A stretch of 64,000 nucleotides of DNA, taken from contig NZ_MVOI01000003.1 of NCBI RefSeq assembly GCF_002283555.1, positions 980,798-1,044,797 of the forward strand, in the 5' to 3' direction. Position 1 is the stretch's first letter; each line of letters starts with the position of its first letter. The position numbers were made by a program, and so were the translations under genes. The DNA is from Rubrivirga sp. SAORIC476 (GTDB lineage: Bacteria; Bacteroidota; Rhodothermia; Rhodothermales; Rubricoccaceae). This document shows positions 21,038 through 32,239 of this stretch, piece after piece. The notes beneath the pieces were generated by a model that ran no database searches, was not told the origin of the DNA, and saw nothing but the letters and a program-made list of their open reading frames with translations.

Positions 21038-21504
21038 GCGCCCCCGGCTCCGGCTTGCCCGAGGCGGGCGCCATGCCCGCCGCCTTCGCCGCCGCCTGGA
21101 TGGCCCGCGACGCCGACGCCCTCGCAGCCCTCTTCGAGCCCGACGCCGCGTTCGTCAACGTCGTCGGCCTGTGGTGGCACGACCGCGAGGCCATCCGCCG
21201 CGCCCACGCCTACGGCCTGGAGGTTCTCTTCCCCGACTCCACGCTGACCGTCGGGCGGACGACCGTCAAGCCGCTGTCCGACACCGTCTCCGTCGTCCAC
21301 GCGCGGATGCGGCTGACCGGTCAGTCTGCCCTCGGCGACGTGACCGAGCCGGGCGCGCGGCACACGATCTTCTCGTTCGTGATGCGGTGCGGCGCCGACG
21401 GTTGGCGGTGCGCCTCGGCTCACAACACGGACGTGGTGGCGGGCGCGGAGTCCCACATCCGCACCGAGGCGGGTGACCTGCGGCCGGCCGACTACCGGAC
21501 CTGA
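21034..21504 (+). CDS. SnoaL-like / DUF4440 protein (SgcJ/EcaC type), 156 aa
   Basis: GTG 21034 overlaps the preceding stop as GTGA, so translation is probably coupled. The sequence MPAAFAAAWMARDADALAALFEPDAAFVNVVGLWWHDREAIRRAHAYGL is the usual start of the NTF2-like cone fold used by SgcJ/EcaC-family proteins, followed by VSVVHARMRLTGQ and a C-terminal strand HTIFSFVMRCGADGWRCASAHNTDVV. No catalytic residues can be assigned with certainty; the name of the family is historical. No signal peptide. Its 3' end overlaps the convergent kinase gene by 13 bp. Confidence 0.78.
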   Translation: MSAPGSGLPEAGAMPAAFAAAWMARDADALAALFEPDAAFVNVVGLWWHDREAIRRAHAYGLEVLFPDSTLTVGRTTVKPLSDTVSVVHARMRLTGQSALGDVTEPGARHTIFSFVMRCGADGWRCASAHNTDVVAGAESHIRTEAGDLRPADYRT

Positions 21505-22820
21505 GGGTCGCCGTCGAGCGGCACGTCCACGCGCACTTCTGTGCCCGCCTCGGTGGCGAGGTCGAAGGTCCCGCCCAGCGTCGACGCCCGCTCCCTCATC
21601 GACGCCATCCCGAAGCCCGACGGCGCGCCGTCGCCCAGCACCGTCACAGGCGGGCGGAACGCGCCGTCGTCGCGGACCGACAGCGTCAGCCGCCCGTCGG
21701 CGCTCGTGAGGCGCACCGAAATCGTCTTCGCGCCGCTGTGCTTGACGGCGTTCTGCACCGCCTCCTGGCCGACCCGGTACAGGTGCAGCGCCGACGCCGC
21801 GGGCACGACGGCGTAGCGGTCGCCCGTCGCCTGCACGGCCGCGTGGATGCCCGACGCCCGCGCCCGCGCCTCGGCGAACCGACGGAGTTGGGCCGCCAGC
21901 GCCTCGACGGTCACCTCGCTCGCGTTGAGCACCCAGACGGTCTCGCGGAGCTGACGCATCGCCTCGCGCGCGTCCTCCTCCACCTCGCCGAGCACGCCCA
22001 CCGGCGCCTCCTCGCGGAGCCGGGCCAGTTCGATGCCCGCCAGCAGGGACGACAGTTGCGCGCCGACCGAGTCGTGCAGGTCGCGGCTGATGCGCGTCCG
22101 CTCCGCCTGCCGCTCGGCGGCGACGAGGCGGTCCTGAGTGGCGCGAAGCTCACGGAGCGTCGTCTCCAGCTCGGCGTTGGCGCGGCCCAGCAGGTGCGCG
22201 CTTTCCAGCGTTCGGTACGCCTGGCGGTACAGCGTCCGGTCCACCACCACTGCCAGCGCCACCACGACGAACGGAAACTCGACCCAGTCGGTCACGACCT
22301 CCACCGAGGTCCCATACAGGAGCGCGCCGACGACGATCAGGGGGATCGTCGCGAGGGCCGCCCACACGGTCGCGGGCGTGGGCGGGTGAACGAACGCAGC
22401 CACCATCAGCAGGGTGAACGCGTACAGGGGCAGCGCCGCCGCGTTCGGTTCGAACCAGATGCCGAACGCTCCGCCGAGCAGGATGAACCAGACCGCCAAC
22501 GCCCGCGACAGGCGGGCATCGTGCGGCGGGCCGAAGGGCGCACGCCGGTCCCACACGAGATACCCTCCGAGTGAGAGGACCGCTACCACCCGCCACACCA
22601 GGAGTCCGACGTGGTAGGCGGGAGCCTCGGCCCAGGCCCCTACCGTATAGCTGATGTACTCGTCGACGTAGAACAGCGGCAGGTTGACCAGCAGTCCGGC
22701 CCATGCCAGCACGCGCGCGCGGCGCCGCGCCTGGGCGGCGAGATCTCGCTCCACCACGTCGGAGACGAGCGTCGGGCCGTGGGGATGAACGGCGAAAGCG
22801 GACCGGAGGCGAGCGAGCAC
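21492..22820 (-). CDS. NarX-type sensor histidine kinase with multi-pass membrane sensor
   Basis: GTG 22820 starts a 442-aa kinase. Residues ~35-205 contain five to six hydrophobic helices (VLAWAGLLVNLPLFYV, YHVGLLVWRVVAVLSLGGYLVW, ALAVWFILLGGAFGIWF, LYAFTLLMVAAFV, TVWAALATIPLIVVGALLYG, FPFVVVALAVVVD), then a coiled coil, the HisKA_3 box RTRISRDLHDSVGAQLSSLLAGIELARL and HATPase_c motifs VGQEAVQNAVKHSGAKT, RDDGAF and GFGMASMRERA. The signal is unknown. No response regulator gene is adjacent, so it is an orphan in this window; the regulator at 14353 belongs to another kinase. Confidence 0.88.
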   Translation of the reverse strand: MLARLRSAFAVHPHGPTLVSDVVERDLAAQARRRARVLAWAGLLVNLPLFYVDEYISYTVGAWAEAPAYHVGLLVWRVVAVLSLGGYLVWDRRAPFGPPHDARLSRALAVWFILLGGAFGIWFEPNAAALPLYAFTLLMVAAFVHPPTPATVWAALATIPLIVVGALLYGTSVEVVTDWVEFPFVVVALAVVVDRTLYRQAYRTLESAHLLGRANAELETTLRELRATQDRLVAAERQAERTRISRDLHDSVGAQLSSLLAGIELARLREEAPVGVLGEVEEDAREAMRQLRETVWVLNASEVTVEALAAQLRRFAEARARASGIHAAVQATGDRYAVVPAASALHLYRVGQEAVQNAVKHSGAKTISVRLTSADGRLTLSVRDDGAFRPPVTVLGDGAPSGFGMASMRERASTLGGTFDLATEAGTEVRVDVPLDGDPQVR

Positions 22821-22839
22821 GGGCGCAACGAGGAACGGG

Positions 22840-22847
22840 GCAGACTA
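22840..22847 (-). promoter_or_regulatory. Putative -7 element (TAGTCTGC) for the orphan kinase
   Basis: Minus-strand TAGTCTGC lies 19 nt upstream of GTG 22820. Nearly the same octamer (TAGTCTGA) precedes the gene at 32144, and TATTCTGA precedes gpsA. Confidence 0.35.
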
Positions 22848-22948
22848 CCACACCTCATCACGCTCCTCACACCTCTTCGACGGGCCGGGCCGCCGCTGCC
22901 CTGTCTCCCCTGGCGCCGAGGCGGGCCGACTGGCGGGCACGGGCCGCC

Positions 22949-24268
22949 TCAGTCTCGCGCCGGGTCCACCCCGTTCGCTCCGACCGTCTCGAGAAAGTCT
23001 GCAGTGAGGGCGTACAGGTGGGCGAAGGCTTCCCAGTCGAGCGTCTCCGGCACATCGTCGAGAGCGTGGTAGGGCTGGGTGCCGTCCTTCGTGAGCAGGT
23101 AGAGCGCAGGCACGCCCTGCGCCGCGAACACGGCGTGGTCCGAGTTGGGCCGGTTGGACCGCGCCACCAGCGGCCCGAGGCCGAGGGTCTCGTTCACGGC
23201 CACCAATCGCTCGAACAGGTCCGGGTGGTCGCGGCCCCCGAACGCGACCAGCCCGTCCTCCCCCGACGCCGCCATGTCGAAGTTGAGCACGAACCGAACG
23301 GCCCCGAGACCGTCGCCGAACGCCGCCGCGAGCGCCTGCGCGCCCACCAGCCCGACCTCCTCGGCCCCCAGCGCGGCGAACACGACCGTGTACGGGAGCG
23401 GCTCGCGCGCCACCCGCTTGGCCAGCGCCAGCAGCAGCGCGACGCCGCTGGCGTTGTCGTTGGCGCCGGGGAAGTAGACCTCCGGCCCGAACGATCCGAG
23501 GCCGTCGTAGTGGGCCGTGACGAGCAGGACCGAGTCCGGCCGCACAGTGCCCGGGACCGCGCCCAGCACGTTGTAGCCGGTCACCGGCCGGTTCTGCTCC
23601 GCGTCCATGCGAAAGTCGACGGTCGCAGGCGAGGTCCACGCCTCCCGGCGGACGTGGAAGACGGGCAGCTTGGCATCATAGAACGAGGTCCCGAACAGCG
23701 GCGCGTCGACGAGGTGGACGACCGCGCTCGCGCCCCGGAGGAACGCGATCTCGTAGCGCGCGACTTCGGAGAGGTAGGCCTGGGGGACATTCTCGTCGCC
23801 GACGAGCGAATCCGGGACCGCGGCCGACAGTACCACGACGCGCCCCTCGACCGGGCGTCCCGCGTACGCATCGATCCCGGCCGGCGGCACGACGACGCCG
23901 CTCCCGACGTCGAGGGCACCCACCGCGGTGCCAGCGCCCGCCGCCGTACTCGGGTACGGGAGCAGGTCGGAGCCCAGGACGAGCGGAGTGCGGTCCATCG
24001 TCAGCACCGGCACGTCGGTCACGACGTCCGCCTCGTACGGGAACGGGTGGCGCCACGCCGGCCCGAGAGGCTGGAGACCCGCCGCCTCGAACCGGCCTTC
24101 CAGGAACTGCGCCGCGCGGGTCGCCCCGTCGAACGCGAAGCCGCGACCGTGGTACCGCGGCGCCGCGAGGGTGTCGACGACCGCGCGGGCGGCGTCGAGG
24201 TCGAGGTCCGCGGGCTGGGCGGCGAGGGCGACCGGCAGCAGCGCCAGGACCAGGAGGGCGACTCGCAT
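22949..24268 (-). CDS. Exported M28-family zinc peptidase
   Basis: A 439-aa protein with signal peptide MRVALLVLALLPVALAAQ. Residues ~90-220 look like a PA-type insertion. The M28 metal site is complete: His253 (TAHYDGLG), Asp271 (GANDNASG), Glu303 catalytic and Glu304 ligand (GAEEVGL), Asp331 (NFDM) and His401 (YHALDD). Members are aminopeptidases or glutaminyl cyclases; with this motif set an aminopeptidase acting on peptides in the periplasm or outside the cell is most likely. It starts 3 nt after the stop of the topoisomerase gene (24272), so both are probably on one transcript. Confidence 0.9.
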   Translation of the reverse strand: MRVALLVLALLPVALAAQPADLDLDAARAVVDTLAAPRYHGRGFAFDGATRAAQFLEGRFEAAGLQPLGPAWRHPFPYEADVVTDVPVLTMDRTPLVLGSDLLPYPSTAAGAGTAVGALDVGSGVVVPPAGIDAYAGRPVEGRVVVLSAAVPDSLVGDENVPQAYLSEVARYEIAFLRGASAVVHLVDAPLFGTSFYDAKLPVFHVRREAWTSPATVDFRMDAEQNRPVTGYNVLGAVPGTVRPDSVLLVTAHYDGLGSFGPEVYFPGANDNASGVALLLALAKRVAREPLPYTVVFAALGAEEVGLVGAQALAAAFGDGLGAVRFVLNFDMAASGEDGLVAFGGRDHPDLFERLVAVNETLGLGPLVARSNRPNSDHAVFAAQGVPALYLLTKDGTQPYHALDDVPETLDWEAFAHLYALTADFLETVGANGVDPARD

Positions 24269-24271
24269 GAG

Positions 24272-26620
<2,349 letters not shown>

Positions 26621-26643
26621 TTTTCGATGTCTGGGGGGATGCC

Positions 26644-26651
26644 GCAAGGTA
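26644..26651 (-). promoter_or_regulatory. Putative -7 element (TACCTTGC) for parC
   Basis: Minus-strand TACCTTGC is close to TAnnTTTG and lies 23 nt above ATG 26620; it also helps to exclude the longer start at 26668. Confidence 0.4.
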
Positions 26652-26720
26652 GCGTCCGCCGCTGACACCTTGCGTCATACCATCCACCTCGGGCCCTCTG
26701 GCGGGAGACCGGAGCGGGCG

Positions 26721-27209
26721 CTACGGCACCGTGACGAACGCGGTCGCCTCGCGGACCAGCGGCGCGGTGAACGTCCCCTCGGGGTACGCCCCCACGCGGT
26801 CCCACGTCCCGACGATGCGGCGGTCGTCCAGGCGCTCGCCCTCCAAGATGTAGAGGACCCCGCGGTCGTGGTCGTCGCCGCGGATGTCGCCATCGAACAA
26901 GTACAGGCGAATGCCTTCGCAGTCGACGCGGCCACGGACGGAGCCGCCTCCCTCGGGGAAGCGGTCGGAGGGGTCATCCAACTCCCACCGGCCGCTGAAG
27001 CCTCCACCGAGCGGGCACGGGTCGTCCGGGTAGACCACGTCGGAGCCGATGTAGGTGAGCCCGATCCGTCCGGTCGCGGGCGGCGTCCCCTCGACCCAGT
27101 CGAGCGAGAGGGCGTGCACGCTCAGGTAGGCGTCGTCGAAGGGGTCGCCGTCGCCGACCAGCGAACAGCCGGCCAGGGACAGGAGAGCGAGGGCGACGAG
27201 GGCACGCAT
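26721..27209 (-). CDS. Lipoprotein of unknown function, 162 aa
   Basis: MRALVALALLSLAGC is a lipoprotein signal with lipobox SLAGC. The mature protein is acidic and strand-rich (YLSVHALSLDWVEG, TGRIGLTYIGSDVVYPDDPC, FSGRWELDD, GSVRGRVDCEGIRLYLFDGDIRGDD), with two Cys that may form a disulfide. No family recognised. The leader is pyrimidine-rich (TTTCTCTTTC) with no Shine-Dalgarno sequence. It lies between parC and the AlbA_2-type gene on the same strand, about 80-100 nt from each. Confidence 0.7.
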   Translation of the reverse strand: MRALVALALLSLAGCSLVGDGDPFDDAYLSVHALSLDWVEGTPPATGRIGLTYIGSDVVYPDDPCPLGGGFSGRWELDDPSDRFPEGGGSVRGRVDCEGIRLYLFDGDIRGDDHDRGVLYILEGERLDDRRIVGTWDRVGAYPEGTFTAPLVREATAFVTVP

Positions 27210-27290
27210 GGGTTCACAGACGAAAGAGAAACGAGACTAGCCCCGCGCCGAGACGACGACAAGGTCATGCGCGCCTGCCCTGCGGTCCCG

Positions 27291-27959
27291 TCACGCGCCG
27301 TTCATCCCGACCGTGAACACGTCCTCGCCGCCCTGGCGCGGCTGGAGCGCCACGATGCCCGCGCGGGCCAGCATCACGAGCGCCTTGGACGCCTTCCACG
27401 GCGGCATCGTGGTCATGCGGGCGTACTCGCGGACGGTGATCTGCTCGTGGCGGTCGAGGTACTCGAGGAGCCGCCGCTCGGCGTCGCCGAAGGTGAACGT
27501 GACCGCGTCGCCGCGCCCCTCCGCCTTCATCAGCGCCACCGCCTCGCGGCTCGCCTCGACCGACTGGTCGGCCACGCGGACGAAGGCGCGCTGCTTGGGG
27601 AGCGTCCCGTCGGGGCGGCGGTCCGGCTTGAGCACGTGCGGGCGGTCCATCGAGGCCGGCACGTGGACCACGAGCACCTCGCGCGTGCGGCTGATGCGGA
27701 CCGGCTCGAAGCGGAGGTCGACGGGCGGCAGGATGCGGTCGGCGAGCGCAGTCTGGAGCGCGAAGAACTCCTCCTGAGCGTCCTTGACGCCGAGCACGGT
27801 CCCGTCGTCGTCGACGCCGACGAGCACCGTGCCGCCATCGGTGTTGGCGAGCGCGATCACCTCGCGGGCGATCCGCTCGGGGCGCGGCACGCGGTTCTTG
27901 AACTCCAGCGTCCGCCCCTCCCCCATCGCGGCCAGCCGCTTGACATCGTTGGAGGTCAT
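27291..27959 (-). CDS. AlbA_2 (Schlafen-like) domain protein with C-terminal winged helix
   Basis: A 222-aa protein. The N-terminal domain carries the AlbA_2 signature: EGRTLEFKNRVP, then REVIALANTDGGTVLVGVDDDGTVLGV, a putative nucleotide- or nucleic-acid-binding module. The C-terminal 75 residues (DAERRLLEYLDRHEQITVREYARMTTMPPWKASKALVMLARAGIVALQ) form a winged helix-turn-helix. Many AlbA_2 proteins are regulators with similar layout, but targets are not known. It precedes gpsA by 63 nt on the same strand in the downstream direction, so it may be the second gene of a gpsA transcript. Confidence 0.8.
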   Translation of the reverse strand: MTSNDVKRLAAMGEGRTLEFKNRVPRPERIAREVIALANTDGGTVLVGVDDDGTVLGVKDAQEEFFALQTALADRILPPVDLRFEPVRISRTREVLVVHVPASMDRPHVLKPDRRPDGTLPKQRAFVRVADQSVEASREAVALMKAEGRGDAVTFTFGDAERRLLEYLDRHEQITVREYARMTTMPPWKASKALVMLARAGIVALQPRQGGEDVFTVGMNGA

Positions 27960-28022
27960 CGAGGGTGCGTGGGGCGGTGAGCGTGGGCGGAGGAAGGGGC
28001 CGTGCCCTCCCCGACTCGGATC

Positions 28023-29066
28023 CTAGGCCTCCGTTCCGTCGAAGGCCGGGCCGAGGTGGGCGGCCTCCAACGTGGGGTCGCGCGCCATCAGTGCCAGGAC
28101 CGCCGACATCGGGTCGAGCCCCTCGAACAGGATCGCGTGGACGGCCTCCGTGATGGGCATCTCGACGCCGTGGCGCCGGGCCAGTTCGCGCACCGACTGC
28201 GTCGTGCGGACGCCCTCGACGACCATCGTCGAGTGACCGAGCGCCTCGGTGGTCGTCTCGCCCGACCCGACGCGCTCGCCGAAGGCGCGGTTGCGGCTGT
28301 GCCCGCTGAAGCACGTCACCACGAGGTCGCCCAGTCCGGCCAGCCCGGCGAACGTGTGGGCGTCGGCGCCCATCGCCAGCCCGAGGCGGGTGATCTCGGC
28401 GAGGCCGCGCGTGACGAGCGCCGCCTTGGCGTTGTCGCCCAACCCGAGCCCGTCGGCCATGCCCGCGGCGACCGCCATCACGTTCTTGACCGAGCCGCCG
28501 ATCTCGACGCCCACCAGATCGGTGTTGGCGTACACCCGAAGGGCCGGGCGCATGAACAGCGCCTGCACGAACGCCGCCACGTCTGCATCGGGGAACGAGG
28601 CGACGACGCTGGTCGGGCGGCCCAGCGCGACCTCCTCGGCGTGGCTCGGCCCGTACAGCACGCCGACGCGCGCCGGGTCGGCGGCGGGCAGCACCTCGCG
28701 GAGCACGCCGCTGGTCGTCAGCAGCGTCTCGTTCTCGATGCCCTTGGCGACCGAGATCACAGTCAGGTTGGGTGTGACGCGGTCGGCGAGCGGCGCCATC
28801 ACGCCGCGGACGGTCTGGCTGGGGACGGCGACGAGCCAGACGGTGGCACCGCCCAGTGCAGCGTCCAGGTCGGCCGTGACGGTGACCGAGGCGGGGATCG
28901 TGGCGCCGGGCAGGTACGGCGCGTTCTCGCGCGTGGCGGCCATCTCGGCGGCGGCCTCCGGGCGACGGGCCCAGAGCGCGACGGCATGCCCGCCGTGGGC
29001 GAGGCTGATGGCCAGGGCGGTGCCCCAGCTTCCGGCGCCGAGGACGGCGATGCGGGTCGGTGTCAT
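28023..29066 (-). CDS. gpsA: Glycerol-3-phosphate dehydrogenase [NAD(P)+]
   Basis: Makes sn-glycerol-3-phosphate from dihydroxyacetone phosphate for phospholipid synthesis. 347 aa. The Rossmann motif VLGAGSWGTALA is at the N-terminus; VISVAKGIENETLL, LYGPSHAEEVALG, IGGSVKNVMAVAAGMADGLGLGDNAKAALVTRGLAEITRLG and the SGHSRNRAFGERVG segment are all typical of GpsA, including the catalytic Lys in GSVKNV. The start ATG 29066 lies only 4 nt below a promoter-like TATTCTGA, so the mRNA may be leaderless. Confidence 0.95.
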   Translation of the reverse strand: MTPTRIAVLGAGSWGTALAISLAHGGHAVALWARRPEAAAEMAATRENAPYLPGATIPASVTVTADLDAALGGATVWLVAVPSQTVRGVMAPLADRVTPNLTVISVAKGIENETLLTTSGVLREVLPAADPARVGVLYGPSHAEEVALGRPTSVVASFPDADVAAFVQALFMRPALRVYANTDLVGVEIGGSVKNVMAVAAGMADGLGLGDNAKAALVTRGLAEITRLGLAMGADAHTFAGLAGLGDLVVTCFSGHSRNRAFGERVGSGETTTEALGHSTMVVEGVRTTQSVRELARRHGVEMPITEAVHAILFEGLDPMSAVLALMARDPTLEAAHLGPAFDGTEA

Positions 29067-29070
29067 GGCC

Positions 29071-29078
29071 TCAGAATA
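29071..29078 (-). promoter_or_regulatory. Putative -7 element (TATTCTGA) for gpsA
   Basis: Minus-strand TATTCTGA followed by GGCC and the ATG of gpsA. The 4-nt distance leaves no room for a ribosome binding site. Confidence 0.3.
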
Positions 29079-29117
29079 ACGGGGGGCGACGCGGGCGGCG
29101 TAGTCCGAACGGACCCC

Positions 29118-30119
29118 CTACGCCGCGACGACGCTCCCGATGGCGAAGGCGGGTTCGCCGAGCGCGCCGAGCACCGTCAGTGCCCGCTCGACGGCGTCCG
29201 GCCGCACGACCGCCACCAGGCCAACGCCCAGGTTGAACGTCCGGCGCATGTCCTCCTCCGGCACCTCGCCGACGTCCTGGATCAGACGGAACAGCGGCGG
29301 CACGGTCCACGCGTCCCAGTCCACGTCGAGCGCGAGGCCGTCGGGCACGATGCGGCTCGTGTTGCCGACCAGCCCGCCGCCGGTGACGTGGGCGAAGCCG
29401 TGCGCGAGGTCCTCGGCGATGAGGGCCTGGATAACGTCGAGGTAGCTCCGGTGGACCCGCAACAGCGCCTCGGCGACGGTCGCCCCGCCGAGCGCCTCGG
29501 GCGTGTCGCCTGCCACGAACCGCTCGAAGAGCACCTTGCGCGCCAGCGTGTAGCCGTTCGTGTGGAGGCCGGTCGACGGCAGCCCGAGCAGTACGTCGCC
29601 CGCCTCGATGGCGCTTCCGTCCACGATCTCGTCCCGCTCCACGACGCCCACGATGGTGCCCGCGAGGTCGTACTCGCCACGCGCGTAGAGGTCGGGCATC
29701 TCGGCCGTCTCGCCGCCGATCAGCGCGCAGCCGTTCTCGGTGCAGGCCGTCGCGAAGCCCTTCACGACCGCCTCGACCACGCTCGGCCGGATCTGCCCGG
29801 CGGCGAAGTAGTCGAGGAAGAACAGCGGCCGGGCGCCGCACACCGCGATGTCGTTCACGCAGTGGTTGACGAGGTCCTGCCCGACGGTGTCGTGCCGGTC
29901 GACACGTTGGGCCACCTTGAGCTTCGTGCCGACGCCGTCCATGGACGAGACCAGCACGGGGTCGCGGTACTGGTCCTTGTCGAGGGCGAAGAAGCCGCCG
30001 AACGCGCCAATGTCGGTCAGCACGCCGGGCGTGAACGTGCCCCGCACGTGACCCTTGATGCGGCGAACCGCCTCCTCGCCCGCGTCGATGTCGACGCCCG
30101 CTTCCTTGTACGTTGCCAT
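29118..30119 (-). CDS. purM: Phosphoribosylformylglycinamidine cyclo-ligase (AIR synthetase)
   Basis: Fifth step of de novo purine synthesis: ATP-dependent ring closure of FGAM to AIR. 333 aa, family-typical. N-terminus [22 protein letters not shown], then [50 protein letters not shown] and [16 protein letters not shown] are hallmark PurM segments. The gene is divergent from purE (the next-but-one step, acting on AIR) with a shared 208-bp control region, so coordinated purine control is likely. A PurR-like operator was not recognisable by eye. Confidence 0.95.
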   Translation of the reverse strand: MATYKEAGVDIDAGEEAVRRIKGHVRGTFTPGVLTDIGAFGGFFALDKDQYRDPVLVSSMDGVGTKLKVAQRVDRHDTVGQDLVNHCVNDIAVCGARPLFFLDYFAAGQIRPSVVEAVVKGFATACTENGCALIGGETAEMPDLYARGEYDLAGTIVGVVERDEIVDGSAIEAGDVLLGLPSTGLHTNGYTLARKVLFERFVAGDTPEALGGATVAEALLRVHRSYLDVIQALIAEDLAHGFAHVTGGGLVGNTSRIVPDGLALDVDWDAWTVPPLFRLIQDVGEVPEEDMRRTFNLGVGLVAVVRPDAVERALTVLGALGEPAFAIGSVVAA

Positions 30120-30150
30120 CGGGGGTGCGCGCGCGGCGCGGTGTGAGCCC

Positions 30151-30158
30151 CGAAACTA
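30151..30158 (-). promoter_or_regulatory. Putative -7 element (TAGTTTCG) for purM
   Basis: Minus-strand TAGTTTCG lies 31 nt upstream of ATG 30119, within the purM/purE divergent region. Confidence 0.35.
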
Positions 30159-30327
30159 GGGAGGCCCGGCGCCAGGCGGCGTGGAGAGTGTGGACAGGTG
30201 CGGAGATGGCAGATAGCAGGCCCCCGCCCCGCCGACCTCGATGCCGAGGCAGACACGATCACGGCCCGACCGTCCCCCAGACCGGGCGCTGCGGTGCGAC
30301 CTTCCGACCCGTCCCCATTGTCCTGCC

Positions 30328-30839
<512 letters not shown>

Positions 30840-30843
<4 letters not shown>

Positions 30844-32144
30844 CGGACGACCGTCGCCGTCCGCGACACGACCCCACCGGCCTCGGTGGTCGCGCGGAGG
30901 ACGTAGACGCCTGCCGGGAGCGACCGAAGGTCCACCGGGATGCGCGTCTCGCCCGAGGCCACGGAGCCCGACCGGACCTCGGCCACCCGGCGGCCAAGCG
31001 CGTCGAACACCTCCACGGTGGTCGGCGACGAGGCGGTCAGGGTCACGGAAAACACGCCCACGGACGGGTTGGGCGCCACGCTCAGCGCAAAGGCGTCCGT
31101 GGTCGGGTCGAGCGCGACATCCGTCTGCCGGGGGTCCGCGGCGTAGGTGTAGAGGTAGCGCACCGAGGGCCGCCAGTCAGACGCTCCATCGGGGTACACC
31201 TCTTGCAGGTAGGAGGTCGGCCGGGAGAAGGGGTCGAGGTCCAGGGTCTTCCGGACCCTCGCCACCAACCCGCTGCCCACGCTCCGCGGGAGTTCCTGGA
31301 TGGCGACCGCCCGGCTCCCTTCGTTGGAGTAGGTCACCGTGTGACGCTCGACCAGCTTCCAGGTCGAGCCGTCCCGGTCGAACGCCTCGTGCAGGACGAT
31401 CCCGTAGGGCCCGTAGGCCATCGCCGTGCTGTCCGCCTCGACGTAGGCGCCCGCCGTCTCGTCGTAGTTCCGCGTGACGACGCTCGTCCGCCGCCCGTCG
31501 CCATCGAAGGTCGAGGCGGTCAGGCGGTACGGCGTGGCACCGGGCTCGGTCCGGAACCGGCACAGGATGCGGTTGCCCGCCGCGTCGAGGTCGCTCTCGA
31601 AGACGATGTCCGTCGCCCAGCCGCTGGCGTAGCGCTCGAACAGGTACCCGGCCAGGGTGCCCGCCTCGGTGTAGTCGTAAGCGTAGCGGCGGTTGGGGCC
31701 CCAGCCGGAACCGGTCCAGTCCTCCCGGGCCTCGTAGGTCGGGTACGGCGAGGCCCCGTAGCCCAGCGTGTCCCGCTGGTACGGTCCGCCGCCGGACGCC
31801 ATGTAAACGTGCTCCAGCATGCGTCCCTGGTCATCGAACGCGAACGTCTCGGCGTCCACGGGCGTCGGCCAGCCCGACCCGTCGCCGTCGGACCACCGGG
31901 AAAACAGCAGCGTGCCCGCCGTGCCGCCTTCGCTGGCGACGTACTCCCGGCGCGTATCGTTGACGAGCGCGGTCCCGTCCCAGTCCTGCTGGACGAAGAC
32001 CAGCCCCTGCGCCACGTTGTCGGCGGACGAGGATTCGAGGGCGTCGAACCGAAACGTCGCCGGACACCCGGACTGGGCGGACGACGGCGCCGCGATCAGG
32101 AGAGACAGGAAGAAGCCGGCCAGCAGAGAATGGCGAAGCAGCAT
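30840..32144 (-). CDS. Secreted protein with type IX secretion (T9SS) C-terminal sorting domain
   Basis: 434 aa. Signal peptide [24 protein letters not shown], then about 320 residues of repeated short units of the kind [26 protein letters not shown] / [30 protein letters not shown], resembling degenerate YD-type repeats. The last ~80 residues are a type A sorting domain: [62 protein letters not shown]. This targets proteins through the T9SS to the cell surface and is found only in Bacteroidota relatives, which supports the taxonomic call. Cargo function unknown. Confidence 0.88.
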
Positions 32145-32169
32145 GATGTAGGGGGAAGGGGGTGTGTGG

Positions 32170-32177
32170 TCAGACTA
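32170..32177 (-). promoter_or_regulatory. Putative -7 element (TAGTCTGA) for the T9SS-cargo gene
   Basis: Minus-strand TAGTCTGA, 25 nt above ATG 32144; nearly identical to the element before the kinase at 22820. Confidence 0.35.
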
Positions 32178-32239
32178 GCGCCTCCTCTCCACCCGTCGGG
32201 CAGTACAAACCTACCAGGGGCGCGATTTCGCCCTGTTTG